A DNA stretch of 64,000 bases from Arthrobacter sp. StoSoilA2 (GCF_019977195.1 NZ_AP024643.1:124001-188000); one strand, 5' to 3'; positions 1 through 18,939 are shown, counted from the first letter of the stretch. Notes: generated by a model not told the origin, from the letters alone. Program-made: numbers and translations.

Positions 1-1471
1 TTGGCGGCGCGTGCATCCAGCATCGCCGTTCGTGCGTGGCTGGGTGGCGCTTGCCGCCGTTGGATACTTTTTCGGTCGCGACGCCTTTGAACGGATACTG
101 CAGGGGCGTGACATCCTCGATCCCAACCTCAATGGAAGGGTGCCCTGGCTGCTGGCCGGCGGGGGCATTGTGCTTCTCCTGACCGTGGGTGGATTCATCC
201 TGAGTTGGTACTTCACGCGTTATCAGGTGGCCGGGGGCTATGTCCGGGTCAACACCGGTTTCGTGTTCAAGCAGCAGCGGCAGGCGCGGTTGGACCGTGT
301 CCAGGCGATCGACATCGTGCAACCGCTCTTGGCGAGGATTTTTGGCCTCGCTGAACTCAAGTTTGAAGTCGCCGACGCCGGCGAGTCGGCCGTGCGGCTC
401 GCTTACCTTCCGCTGGCCCAGGCCAAACAGCTGCGCGCCACTATCCTTGCCCGTGCCGCCGGAGTGGTGAGTGGACCGGAGACTCCACAGGAAATCCCAG
501 AAGCGCCCGAGCACGTTGTCTTGTCCGTGCCACCTTCCCGGCTTATTGGCTCGCTCCTGCTCAGCGAGCAAACCGTGGGTATCCTGCTCGGTGCCGTGGC
601 ATCCATAGCCATCTCCGTGTATACCGAAAACAGCGCCATCTTCCTGGCGCTGATCCCGGCCGTGCTGGGCATTGGTGCTGCTTATTGGAGCTCATTCAAC
701 AAGGGCTACAACTTCACCGCAGCGATCTCCCCTGATGGGATCCGGCTGCGCTACGGGCTCCTGGACACCCAAGCCCAGACCTTGCCCCCGGGCCGGATCC
801 AGGCGCTGAAAGTCACCCAGCCGCCCATCTGGAGGATCTTCGGCTGGTATCGGATGCAAGTCAACGTGGCCGGCTACGGCGGCGCTGCTGGCAATGAGAA
901 TGCTGCCCGGACCACGTTGCTACCGGTGGGCATGAAGCCGGACGTCATGCGGATGCTGTCCCTCGTGCTGCCGGACCCGGGTGTTGAGGATCCGGAACGG
1001 GTTTTCACGTCCGGGCTGGAGGGGTTGGCCGGGCTTACCTCCGGGGATGCTTTCGTTACCACTCCGCGCCGCGCCCGGCTTCTGGCCCCGCTGGGATGGC
1101 GGCGCAACGGGTTCCTGGCCACGCGAACGGCACTGTTGATTCGATCCGGCCGATGGTGGCGTACTTTGGTCCTGGTTCCCCATCAGCGCACTCAGTCCAT
1201 GGCCCTGCAGCAAGGTCCGCTGGCGCGGCGTTTCGGTGTCGCGGACCTTGTCCTCCACACCACGGCGGGACCTGTGGTGCCACGCCTCTATCAGGCCGAC
1301 GTGGAGGTGGCCGTGCAGTTATTCGACCAGCAGGCTGCCCGTGCCCGCGAGGCGAGAAAGCGGCAGACCAGCGAGCAATGGCTTGCGGAGGTAAGCGGCC
1401 AGGTTCCACCCCAACCACCAACACAATCTCTACCCCACGCACCAACTCAGGAGGACCCCCAGCATGGTTAG
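1..1471 (+). CDS. PH-domain (YdbT-like) membrane protein, 5' partial
   Basis: At least 486 residues. The frame is open to the window edge and reads WRRVHPASPFVRGW, a typical N-terminal motif of bacterial PH-domain (DUF304) membrane proteins, so the true start is probably upstream. A hydrophobic segment near residues 47-68 (LLAGGGIVLLLTVGGFILSW) is followed by the first PH module (YQVAGGYVRVNTGFVFKQQR...RLDRVQAIDIVQPLLARIFGL). A second membrane pair lies near residues 185-230 and a second PH-type module follows (GIRLRYGLLDTQ...PPGRIQALKVTQPPIWRIFGW). The order fits YdbT-type proteins, which usually follow a small YdbS-like partner; that would lie outside the window. Biochemical role unknown. 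The 3' end overlaps the next gene by 8 nt, suggesting coupling with the pantothenate genes. Confidence 0.85.
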   Translation, partial: WRRVHPASPFVRGWVALAAVGYFFGRDAFERILQGRDILDPNLNGRVPWLLAGGGIVLLLTVGGFILSWYFTRYQVAGGYVRVNTGFVFKQQRQARLDRVQAIDIVQPLLARIFGLAELKFEVADAGESAVRLAYLPLAQAKQLRATILARAAGVVSGPETPQEIPEAPEHVVLSVPPSRLIGSLLLSEQTVGILLGAVASIAISVYTENSAIFLALIPAVLGIGAAYWSSFNKGYNFTAAISPDGIRLRYGLLDTQAQTLPPGRIQALKVTQPPIWRIFGWYRMQVNVAGYGGAAGNENAARTTLLPVGMKPDVMRMLSLVLPDPGVEDPERVFTSGLEGLAGLTSGDAFVTTPRRARLLAPLGWRRNGFLATRTALLIRSGRWWRTLVLVPHQRTQSMALQQGPLARRFGVADLVLHTTAGPVVPRLYQADVEVAVQLFDQQAARAREARKRQTSEQWLAEVSGQVPPQPPTQSLPHAPTQEDPQHG

Positions 1472-2372
1472 GCCAGGAAGACTCGGAGTCGGCATCATCG
1501 GCGCCGGCAAGGTGGGTGCCGTCCTTGGTGCCGCTTTGCGCGCGGCCGAGCACGCCGTCGTCGGGGTTTCTGCGGTATCCGAAGCGAGCCGCGAGCGGGC
1601 AGAGACGCTGCTTCCGGGAGTCCCGATCCTTGGGATCCAGGACATCGTGGAGCGCTCGGAACTGGTGCTCCTTGCCGTTCCTGACGATGCCCTCGGCGAA
1701 CTTGTTGCTGGACTCGCGAAGCTCGGTGCGTGGCAACCGGGCCAACTGGTGGCCCACACGTCCGGCCGCTTCGGCGTCGGGATCCTGCAGCCGATCCGCA
1801 CGGCCGGTGCAATTCCGCTGGCACTGCATCCTGCCATGACTTTCACCGGTATGAGCCTTGACCTGACCCGCCTGATGGATTGCACGTTCGGAATCACCGC
1901 CGACGCCGCTATGCTGCCAATTGCCCAGGCACTGGTTGTGGAGATGGGCGCCGAGCCGGTAGCGATTGCCGAAGCAGACCGCACCCTGTACCACGCGGCC
2001 CTCGCGCACAGTTCCAACCACATGGTGACGCTTGTTGCGCAGGCGTCACAGTTGCTGCGGGAAATTGGCGTCGAATCACCGGAGTCCATGCTGGGGCCAT
2101 TGCTGCGGGCCACACTCGAGAACGCTCTTGCGAGCGGGGAATCCGCATTGACCGGCCCCGTCGCGCGCGGCGACGTAGGCACCGTTGCTGCGCACGCCCA
2201 GGCGCTGAAAGAATACGACGGCGGAGCGGGCGGCGACGTGCTCGCGGCCTACCAGGCCATGGCCCGGGCGACGGCCCGGCGTGCCGGAAACCGCGGACTG
2301 CTGCGTCCTGAACAATTGACTGACATTGGCGAGGCCTTGGGAACAGAGCCCACCGCGCCGGAAGGAATCTGA
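1464..2372 (+). CDS. Rossmann-like DUF2520 protein, candidate ketopantoate reductase
   Basis: 302 residues. The N-terminus (about 5-100) is a Rossmann NAD(P)-binding fold with GAGKVG in VGIIGAGKVGAVLGAAL. The C-terminal helical half matches the DUF2520 layout (ALHPAMTFTG, then HAALAHSSNHMVTLVAQA). The ATG is preceded by AGGAGG at about 1449-1454 and overlaps the preceding stop codon. panC starts 5 nt downstream, so both enzymes are almost certainly co-transcribed. Family knowledge: DUF2520 proteins beside panC have been proposed as alternative ketopantoate reductases (PanG type) standing in for PanE. The NAD(P) fold and the panC linkage are seen; the exact substrate is inferred. Confidence 0.82.
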   Translation: MVRPGRLGVGIIGAGKVGAVLGAALRAAEHAVVGVSAVSEASRERAETLLPGVPILGIQDIVERSELVLLAVPDDALGELVAGLAKLGAWQPGQLVAHTSGRFGVGILQPIRTAGAIPLALHPAMTFTGMSLDLTRLMDCTFGITADAAMLPIAQALVVEMGAEPVAIAEADRTLYHAALAHSSNHMVTLVAQASQLLREIGVESPESMLGPLLRATLENALASGESALTGPVARGDVGTVAAHAQALKEYDGGAGGDVLAAYQAMARATARRAGNRGLLRPEQLTDIGEALGTEPTAPEGI

Positions 2373-2377
2373 AAAGC

Positions 2378-3280
2378 ATGGCCATCAAACTCGTGACCAC
2401 CACGGCCGAACTGCGTACTGAAAGCGCACGGCTCCTGGCTTCAAAACGAGGAACTTCCCAGGGCCTGGTGCCGACCATGGGGGCCCTGCACTCAGGCCAT
2501 GCCGCGTTGGCGAGGACCGCCGTGGCAGAGAACGACGTCGTGGTGGCCACCATTTTCGTAAACCCCCTCCAGTTCGGCGACGCCGTGGACCTCGACCGCT
2601 ATCCCCGCACGCTTGAGGCCGATATGGCCATCCTTGATGCCGAAGGAGTGGACCTTGTCTTCGCGCCCGCCGTGGACGAGGTGTACCCCGGCGGGCAGCC
2701 GCTGGTCCGTGTCACGGCCGGTCCGCTGGGCGGGAAATGGGAAGGCGCCTCACGCCCGGGACACTTCGACGGTGCCCTGACCGTGGTAGCCAAGTTGCTG
2801 CACTACGGACTTCCAGGCGGGGCAGCTGCGGACGGTTCCATCCCCGTCTACCGTGCCTACTTTGGCCAGAAGGACGCCCAGCAACTTGCCCTCGTGAAGC
2901 GGATGGTCGTGGATCTGAACTTCCCAGTGGAGATCGTGCCCGTGCCAACCGTCCGTGATGACGACGGGCTGGCGCTTTCAAGCCGGAACCGCTTCCTCTC
3001 GGTCGAAGAACGCGGGGCAGCGCTGGTGCTCTCGCGGGCTCTGCGCCTCATCGAGTCCCGCGCGAACGCACATGAACCGCTGGACCTGGATTCCGCCGTC
3101 GCGCTTGTCCAGTCCCAGCCACTGGTGGAACTGGACTATTTCGACGTCGTGGATCCCGCCACCCTTGAGCCGCTGGCGGAGAACTGCAAGGAAACTCCGT
3201 TCCGCGGCGAAGGGCTGGCAATCATTGCCGCCAAGGTAGGTCCGGTGCGGTTGATAGACAACGTTCCGCTTAATTCCTGA
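2378..3280 (+). CDS. panC: pantothenate synthetase
   Basis: 300 residues, normal length for PanC. It condenses pantoate with beta-alanine using ATP, the last step of pantothenate synthesis, in the cytoplasm. Diagnostic motifs are the adenylyl-transferase signature PTMGALHSGH (about 32-41), IFVNPLQF, the central YFGQKDAQQLALVKRMV block, and the KMSKS-like DDDGLALSSRNRFLS. The ATG has a GGAAGGA ribosome site and follows the DUF2520 gene by 5 nt, giving a two-gene pantothenate unit. panB and panD are not in the window. No catalytic residue appears lost. Confidence 0.97.
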   Translation: MAIKLVTTTAELRTESARLLASKRGTSQGLVPTMGALHSGHAALARTAVAENDVVVATIFVNPLQFGDAVDLDRYPRTLEADMAILDAEGVDLVFAPAVDEVYPGGQPLVRVTAGPLGGKWEGASRPGHFDGALTVVAKLLHYGLPGGAAADGSIPVYRAYFGQKDAQQLALVKRMVVDLNFPVEIVPVPTVRDDDGLALSSRNRFLSVEERGAALVLSRALRLIESRANAHEPLDLDSAVALVQSQPLVELDYFDVVDPATLEPLAENCKETPFRGEGLAIIAAKVGPVRLIDNVPLNS

Positions 3281-3309
3281 GGTTGAATACCCAACGTTTG
3301 GATTTTCTG

Positions 3310-3338
3310 CTGACGGGAATCCCTTGGGCGTCTAGACT
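3310..3338 (+). promoter_or_regulatory. possible promoter of the MFS exporter gene
   Basis: CTGACG at 3310-3315 and TAGACT at 3333-3338 are 17 bp apart, in the 116-bp gap before the MFS gene. The match to a housekeeping sigma promoter is moderate. No terminator is visible between panC and this site. Confidence 0.3.
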
Positions 3339-3396
3339 GTTCCTGTCTTTACCGGCACCGATCGCCGGACTCCAAGCCCAAACCTGAGGAATCCTC

Positions 3397-4881
3397 ATGT
3401 CTACCGACGTCACGTCCGACGCCAACAGCGAGCCCGGTTCCGGCGCGTCCGCAAGTGCGCCCTCCACAGAGGAAGTACTCGCCCAGGCTCCTGTATCCGG
3501 GAAGATGTCCCGTGAATCCGTCACGGTCATTGTCACGCTGTTGGTTGCCACTTTTGTGGTGATCCTCAACGAAACCATCATGAACGTGGCGCTCCAGCGG
3601 CTGATGACCGATCTCAAGGTTGACGCGCCCACGGTCCAGTGGCTCGCCACCGGGTTCATGCTGACCATGGCGGTCGTCATTCCCACTACCGGGTTCATCC
3701 TGCAGCGATTGACCACCCGGGGCTCGTTCATGCTGGCGATGGGACTCTTCAGCGGTGGAACTCTGCTCGCCGCCCTGGCGCCCGGGTTTCCCGTGCTGCT
3801 CCTTGCGCGAATCGTCCAGGCCGGCGGCACGGCGATCATGCTGCCCTTGCTGATGACCACAATCCTCACCCTTGTCCCGATGTCCCGGCGCGGAGCCGTC
3901 ATGGGCAACGTCAGCATCGCCATCTCGGTCGCTCCCGCAATGGGCCCCACCGTTTCAGGCATCATCCTGGACCACTTTTCGTGGCGCTTCATGTTTGTGT
4001 TCGTCCTCCCTGTAGCACTGGCTGCCTTGGCGATTGGTGCCAAGTACCTCACCAACGTGGGGGAGCGCGGGAAGACTGGTTTGGACTTCACTTCGGTGGT
4101 CCTCACGGTGCCTGCCTTCGGTGGCCTTGTCTATGGCCTCAGCCAGATTGGTGGAGCAAACGCCGGGGTGGTCCCGGTCGTCGCACTCGTAGTGGGACTC
4201 GTGTGCCTGGCGCTGTTCGTCTTCCGCCAGCTCAAACTGCAGAAGTCAGACTCGCCACTACTGGATCTCCGGGCCTTCAACTTCCGAATGTTCACAGTGT
4301 CCACGCTGCTGATGGTCGTGGCGATGATGGCCCTGTTCGGTGGAGTTATCCTGCTCCCGCTCTACCTGCAGAACACGCTGCACCTCCAACCGATGGAAAC
4401 CGGCCTTGCCCTCCTGCCCGGCGGTTTGGCCATGGGTCTGTTGGGGCCCGTGATCGGGCGGATCTTCGACAAAGTGGGTCCGCTGCCCCTGACCGTATCC
4501 GGTTCAGTCCTCATGGTCCTGACCCTCTGGCAGTTCTCGCGGCTCGATCAGGCCAGCGCCCTCGGATGGGTCATTGCGCTGCACGTAACGTTGAGCCTCG
4601 GCCTGGCACTCCTCTTCACGCCGGCCTTCACCACTGGCCTGAACCCGCTGCCTCCGCACCTGTACTCCCACGGATCGGCCATCATGAGCACGGCCCAGCA
4701 AGTGGCCGGTGCCGCTGGCACTGCACTGCTCGTGTCCATCTTCGCCGTGGTGTCCGCAACGTCCGGCCTTGTAGCCGGCATGCAAGCCGCCTTCCTGGCG
4801 GCAACCATCATTGCCGGAGCTGCAGTGGTGCTCGGTTCGATGATGCGCAAGACCGAAGGCGCAGGCCACGGCGGCCACTGA
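3397..4881 (+). CDS. MFS transporter, DHA2 (EmrB/QacA-type) drug exporter
   Basis: 494 residues. About 45 hydrophilic N-terminal residues precede the first membrane helix (VTVIVTLLVATFVVILNETI), and the rest shows about 14 hydrophobic segments typical of the DHA2 drug:H+ antiporter family. Family marks are LNETIMNVALQRLM in helix 1, WLATGFMLTMAVVIP in helix 2, and the motif C-like GPTVSGIILDHFSWRFMF in helix 5. The substrate cannot be inferred. The ATG is preceded by GAGGAAT. The stop codon lies inside the first unit of an 18-bp tandem repeat. No TetR or MarR regulator is adjacent. Confidence 0.93.
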   Translation: MSTDVTSDANSEPGSGASASAPSTEEVLAQAPVSGKMSRESVTVIVTLLVATFVVILNETIMNVALQRLMTDLKVDAPTVQWLATGFMLTMAVVIPTTGFILQRLTTRGSFMLAMGLFSGGTLLAALAPGFPVLLLARIVQAGGTAIMLPLLMTTILTLVPMSRRGAVMGNVSIAISVAPAMGPTVSGIILDHFSWRFMFVFVLPVALAALAIGAKYLTNVGERGKTGLDFTSVVLTVPAFGGLVYGLSQIGGANAGVVPVVALVVGLVCLALFVFRQLKLQKSDSPLLDLRAFNFRMFTVSTLLMVVAMMALFGGVILLPLYLQNTLHLQPMETGLALLPGGLAMGLLGPVIGRIFDKVGPLPLTVSGSVLMVLTLWQFSRLDQASALGWVIALHVTLSLGLALLFTPAFTTGLNPLPPHLYSHGSAIMSTAQQVAGAAGTALLVSIFAVVSATSGLVAGMQAAFLAATIIAGAAVVLGSMMRKTEGAGHGGH

Positions 4882-4950
4882 CCCTTGACCGGGCACTGAG
4901 TCTTGACCGGGCACTGACCCTTGACCGGGCACTGAGCCTTGACCGGGCAC
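4879..4950 (+). repeat. 18-bp minisatellite, 4 copies, spanning the MFS stop codon
   Basis: Four head-to-tail 18-bp units at 4879, 4897, 4915 and 4933 with consensus TGANNCTTGACCGGGCAC. Units 1 and 3 are identical; units 2 and 4 differ from them at one or two positions. The MFS stop TGA is the first codon of unit 1, and every unit begins with TGA in the same frame. Confidence 0.95.
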
Positions 4951-5355
4951 GGCCGGGCCGTTTGGGTGCAGGCCGTGGGGGGCTTCGGCTGTTTGGGGTT
5001 CGGCTGTTTGTCGGTTCATCCGCTGCGCGCGCTCGCGCGCCGCCTTCTTCGGATGTTCTCTCAGATAATCGGTGTTTTCGAGCGTCGTTCTCTCACGTCC
5101 TGACGCGTTTGGCGTGTCGTTCTCTCACGTCCTGACGTGTATTGCCGGTTGCTCTTGAGTTCATCGCCCGGTGGCTTGGCCGATATCGACCGCTGATGAG
5201 GCCCGACGGCGGATCCTTGGTGCCGCTTCAAAGAGCGGCTATTGCCGCTGCTTCTTCGTGTGACGGGCTTCACGAACAACGGTTTTGCGGTTATTGAGGT
5301 GTTTCTGGGCCGTTTCCCCAGTGTTTACGGGGATTTGGGCGGCGTCTGGGCGGAT
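4951..5355. other. gene-free spacer upstream of the first rRNA operon, with a 32-bp x3 repeat
   Basis: No open frame with convincing coding character and no terminator after the MFS gene were found. The block GTTCTCTCA recurs exactly every 32 bp at 5055, 5087 and 5119. Copies 2 and 3 share a 22-bp identical stretch (5084-5105 and 5116-5137, GTCGTTCTCTCACGTCCTGA plus CG), and copy 1 is degenerate after the first nine bases. The remainder (5150-5350) shows no feature. Confidence 0.7.
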
Positions 5356-5384
5356 TTGTTCGGACGGTATGGCACGTGTAAAGT
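5356..5384 (+). promoter_or_regulatory. rRNA operon 1 promoter
   Basis: TTGTTC (5356-5361), 17 bp, TAAAGT (5379-5384), followed by CTGAGTCGCC. The second operon has the same arrangement (TTGCGT, 17 bp, TATTGT, then CTGAGTCGCC) although most surrounding sequence differs. That conservation is the main support. Confidence 0.6.
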
Positions 5385-5587
5385 TATCTGAGTCGCCGCC
5401 GCTGATGCGGAAATAATGGTGACGAAATCCCCTTCAAATTACCGGTTTCCGGTGGTGCTTTTTGTGCCTCCGATCTGGCTTGGGGGCCTGAGTGCGGTTT
5501 GCTTCATGCGATCGAATCGGGTAAGTTTGAAAAGTTGCTCCGGAGCGATCCTGCGGCCCTGTAGGGGTTGTGGGTGGTGCCGGTAAG

Positions 5588-5781
5588 TGTCTGTTGTTTG
5601 AGAACTCAATAGTGTGCCAAGTTTGTTGATGCCGATTGTTTTTTTGATTGGTTGAAATTATATGCCGGATCGTCATGCACCCCCGTGTGTGGTGGTTTGG
5701 TTTTCAGCTGGTTTCGAATTTTGTGCAGCCGTGTTCGCCGTTATTTCCGGTGGGTGTGGTTGTGTCTGTTTGATTTTTTGT
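5588..5781 (+). promoter_or_regulatory. 16S leader with boxA-like antitermination element, operon 1
   Basis: TGTTGTTTGAGAACTCAATAG (from 5592) matches the leader element found before 16S and 23S genes in actinobacteria. A related copy precedes the 23S gene at 7685. The stretch ATGCCGATTG and a T-rich run follow. CCAAGTTTGTTGAT in this leader is partly complementary to ATCAAC...TTTGTTTGG after the 16S gene (about 7417-7444), as expected for an RNase III processing stem. Nearly the same 190 bp precede operon 2. Confidence 0.7.
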
Positions 5782-11014
<5,233 letters not shown>

Positions 11015-11161
11015 ACACACAACACACTGCACGCGTCCACTATGTGGTTCCCGAACAACAACCGTTCCAGGAACCAACAACTAAATACACAACACCACAG
11101 TTGTAACCACACAGTCTTCCCACCCCACACCCCAAAACCGGTGCGCGGGACGGGTAACAAG
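11015..11161 (+). other. 23S-5S spacer with 3' arm of the 23S processing stem
   Basis: CGCGTCCACTATGTGGTTCC (from 11032) followed by CGAACAACAAC pairs with the sequence before the 23S gene (7684-7713), forming the long stem expected for RNase III release of pre-23S. No tRNA is present. Confidence 0.75.
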
Positions 11162-11280
11162 GTTACGGCGGTCATAGCGTGGGGGAAACGCCCGGTCCCA
11201 TTCCGAACCCGGAAGCTAAGACCCACAGCGCCGATGGTACTGCACCCGGGAGGGTGTGGGAGAGTAGGACACCGCCGGAC
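11162..11280 (+). rRNA. rrf: 5S ribosomal RNA, operon 1
   Basis: About 119 nt with the GTTACGGCGGTCATAGCG start, the loop motif CCCATTCCGAACCCGGAAG, and the closing ACACCGCCGGAC. The terminal helix CGGCGG/CCGCCG is intact. It appears identical to the copy at 18811. Confidence 0.95.
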
Positions 11281-11290
11281 AAACATTAAC

Positions 11291-11323
11291 GGGAAGCCCC
11301 GACCACCACGGTCGGGGCTTCCC
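11291..11323 (+). terminator. terminator of rRNA operon 1
   Basis: Perfect 14-bp stem GGGAAGCCCCGACC/GGTCGGGGCTTCCC with a 5-nt loop, followed by CACTTTAACC. It lies 10 nt after the 5S gene and is repeated unchanged at 18940. Confidence 0.9.
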
Positions 11324-11380
11324 CACTTTAACCACACCTAACAACCGAACCAGGCGCCTGCCAACCCTGAACCCAAGACA

Positions 11381-11406
11381 AAGGCCTCCATCATCATGGA
11401 GGCCTT
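11381..11406 (-). terminator. GC-rich hairpin, possible terminator
   Basis: AAGGCCTCCAT, loop CATC, ATGGAGGCCTT: an 11-bp perfect stem. It could end transcription from the truncated HNH gene on the minus strand or back up the rRNA terminator. There is no strong T-tract on either strand. The rest of 11324-11592 holds no recognised gene. Confidence 0.45.
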
Positions 11407-11592
11407 CACTCGTTAACTGCCCCCAAATCATCGTAGTAGGGGCCCTCGGTAACACCACCCCAACCCAACGCCGCCCGCCCATTGCCGCAGGCCCATAGCC
11501 GGACCTCACGCGGGAGTCCTCCGGGATATTTAGGAATGGACGACGAGCCCGTTGCCGCCGATGCCGAAACTGACGTTCGACCGTCCGGCACT

Positions 11593-12207
11593 TCATGTCG
11601 CAGCGGCCGCATTCGCTGGCAGTGGTGGGGCTTTGGATTGGTAGGTGTGGCCGGTGGGGGTGCTGATTTCGAGGTGATGTCGGCTGCCGGGGATTGTTTT
11701 GGCGTTGCGGCCGGGGTTTTCTTTGGTGTGGTTGCAGGCTTCGCAGAGCCCTGCGCTGTTGGCGAGGCTGGTGGGTCCGCCGTTGTGCCACGGGATGGTG
11801 GCCCGCCATTCGTTCAGTTGTCCGGTTTCCAGGGCGGCCATGGTGCGGGGCATCTCGGACACGAGCGCCTTGGCGAGTCCGAGGAGGCGGGAACCACGGT
11901 TGGGTGATTCCCGCCGCGCCAGGGCGATCTGCGCGCCAACCCCCTGACCGAGATCCGGGGAGGGGACGCCGCTGGCGGTTTGTTCGCGGCGCTGGGCCAG
12001 GTCAAACGCGACCGCTGCCCGCGCCTGCAACGCCGCGATCGCTGATTTCGCGTCTTCCAGTCCGCGAATCTGATCGATCAACTCGTTGCTGTCCGCGCTG
12101 ACCCGGAAAGAGTCCAGCACGGCCAGCAGCTCCTGAACCCCAGAGCCACCAGGCACAGGCAGGCCCGAAACCTCAGTAGCCTCAGCCCGCTCCAGAACGC
12201 CGTCCAT
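11593..12207 (-). pseudogene. DUF222-HNH endonuclease remnant with large in-frame internal deletion
   Basis: 204 residues; full DUF222-HNH proteins are usually about 430-550. Residues 1-137 are the DUF222 N-terminus (LQARAAVAFDLAQRREQ, ALARRESPNRGSRLLGLAKAL, MAALETGQLNEWRAT). Residue 138 onward jumps straight into the HNH nuclease tail (IPWHNGGPTSLANSAGLC, EACNHTKENPG). The first histidine half of the HNH motif (normally DHI before IPWH) and most of DUF222 are gone, so nuclease activity is unlikely. The reading frame survived the deletion. The ATG at 12207 has a GGAAGAG site; an in-frame GTG lies 9 nt upstream. The remnant sits between two rRNA operons. Such genes are multicopy in Arthrobacter-type genomes, so recombination between copies could have made the deletion. 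Confidence 0.8.
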
Positions 12208-12330
12208 GGAAATCACTCTTCCAGCACGACCAATGTCACATCAGACCTACATCCGCCTATGTGGATAAAGCTGGCAAGTGGCGGAATGCCATAAGGACCA
12301 TGCGTCAGGTGCCCGTCGACGCGGGAGTGA

Positions 12331-12915
12331 TTAGCCGCCCGTTGCCTTGGAAGCCTTTGCAGCCGCCTTGGCCGCTTGTTTGCTGGCGCGAACTTTGACC
12401 AAGGAGTCGGGGTCGACGATGTCGGCAACAGAGAGGTATGAACCCTCTTCGCCGTAGTGCCCCGCTGCTTCCCGCCATCCATTGGCTTGAAGGCCGCATT
12501 GCTTACCAAGCAGGGCCAGGAAGATTTTCGCTTTCTGCTCTCCGAATCCAGGCAATGCCTTAAGCCGGCGCAGTACCTCATCGCCGTCGGGATTGCCGCT
12601 GGTCCAGATTGCCGCAGCGTCTCCGTTCCAATCCCGGTGTACCGTTTCGGCCAGGGCTTGGACTCTGCCAGCCATGGAGCCTGGGAAACGATGCACGGCA
12701 GGGCGTTCCTTGAATACCTCCACGAAGCCTGCGGGGTCGTAGTCTGCGATCGTGCCAGGATCCAGTGACCCAAGGCGCGCACGGATCTTCTCTGGACCGG
12801 CAAATGCCGACTCCATGGTCACCTGTTGATCGAGCAACATTCCGGTCAGCAATGCGAAGGCATCGTCACTCAATAGCTGGTCGGCGGCGGCATCTCCTGT
12901 GATGTGCAGTTCCAT
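12331..12915 (-). CDS. HhH-GPD base-excision DNA repair family protein
   Basis: 194 residues from the ATG at 12915, chosen because GGGAGGAT lies at good spacing; two upstream ATGs are possible. The helix-hairpin-helix glycosylase fold is seen in LLTGMLLDQQVTMESAFAGP (helix entry) and LPGFGEQKAKIFLALLGKQ (the HhH with GFG). The C-terminus is a Lys/Ala-rich tail (ASKQAAKAAAKASKATGG) that may bind DNA or RNA. Family members are small actinobacterial proteins annotated as HhH-GPD-type repair proteins without a confirmed substrate. The expected catalytic Asp region is not obvious, so glycosylase activity is unproven. It lies between the HNH remnant and rRNA operon 2, transcribed away from the latter. 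Confidence 0.8.
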   Translation of the reverse strand: MELHITGDAAADQLLSDDAFALLTGMLLDQQVTMESAFAGPEKIRARLGSLDPGTIADYDPAGFVEVFKERPAVHRFPGSMAGRVQALAETVHRDWNGDAAAIWTSGNPDGDEVLRRLKALPGFGEQKAKIFLALLGKQCGLQANGWREAAGHYGEEGSYLSVADIVDPDSLVKVRASKQAAKAAAKASKATGG

Positions 12916-13054
12916 GCGTCCCATCCTCCCACTAGTGCACACGGTCGTCATCGGAAGTGGTCACGTTGGCCAGGCTGATGAACGTGCGGAGTAGTGCTCG
13001 ACGGCGGTGCTGGCGCGGGTTTTTGGGGGTGTGTTTGGGTGTGTTGGGGTGGAT

Positions 13055-13083
13055 TTGCGTTGGGGGTGTGGGGCGTGTATTGT
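13055..13083 (+). promoter_or_regulatory. rRNA operon 2 promoter
   Basis: TTGCGT (13055-13060), 17 bp, TATTGT (13078-13083), then TCTGAGTCGCC. The spacing and downstream box match operon 1. The preceding 13000-13075 is an unusually GT-rich run without a coding frame. Confidence 0.6.
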
Positions 13084-13221
13084 TTTCTGAGTCGCCGGGT
13101 GCGAAACGGAAAGCCGGAAGGTGTGTACGGTTCGGTAGGCGGCCAAAAATAACTCTTCTTTTCCAATGGCCCTGTTGGGTGTGCTGCTTTGTGGTGCGCT
13201 GTCCGGGGTGATGTTTTGGAG

Positions 13222-13413
13222 GGTCTGTTGTTTGAGAACTCAATAGTGTGCCAAGTTTGTTGATGCCGATTGTTTTTTGATTGGTTGAAATTATGGCCAG
13301 GCTGCTGCGCACCCCCGTGTGTGGTGGTTTGGTTTTCAGCTGGTTTCGAATTTTGTGCAGCCGTGTTCGCCGTTATTTCCGGTGGGTGTGGTTGTGTCTG
13401 TTTGATTTTTTGT
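13222..13413 (+). promoter_or_regulatory. 16S leader with boxA-like element, operon 2
   Basis: Nearly identical to the operon 1 leader from GTCTGTTGTTTGAGAACTCA onward. The main differences are a shorter T run and a divergent patch after GGTTGAAATTAT. This marks the upstream limit of homology between the two operons. Confidence 0.7.
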
Positions 13414-18665
<5,252 letters not shown>

Positions 18666-18810
18666 ACACACAACACACTGCACGCGTCCACTATGTGGTT
18701 CCCGAACAACAACCGTTCCAGGAACCAACAACTGAATACACAACACCACAGTTGTAACCACACAGTCTTCCCACCCCACACCACAAACGGTGCGCGGGAC
18801 GGGTAACAAG

Positions 18811-18929
18811 GTTACGGCGGTCATAGCGTGGGGGAAACGCCCGGTCCCATTCCGAACCCGGAAGCTAAGACCCACAGCGCCGATGGTACTGCACCCGGGA
18901 GGGTGTGGGAGAGTAGGACACCGCCGGAC
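18811..18929 (+). rRNA. rrf: 5S ribosomal RNA, operon 2
   Basis: Second 5S copy with the same terminal helix and internal loops. The preceding 23S-5S spacer is 2 nt shorter than in operon 1 (CCACAAACGG against CCCCAAAACCGG). Confidence 0.95.
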
Positions 18930-18939
18930 AAACATTAAC

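Noticed and set aside
4882..5135. LDRALSLDRAL-type peptide repeat after the MFS gene
   Set aside because: It is an out-of-frame reading of the 18-bp repeat and the MFS gene; the MFS frame itself stops at once.
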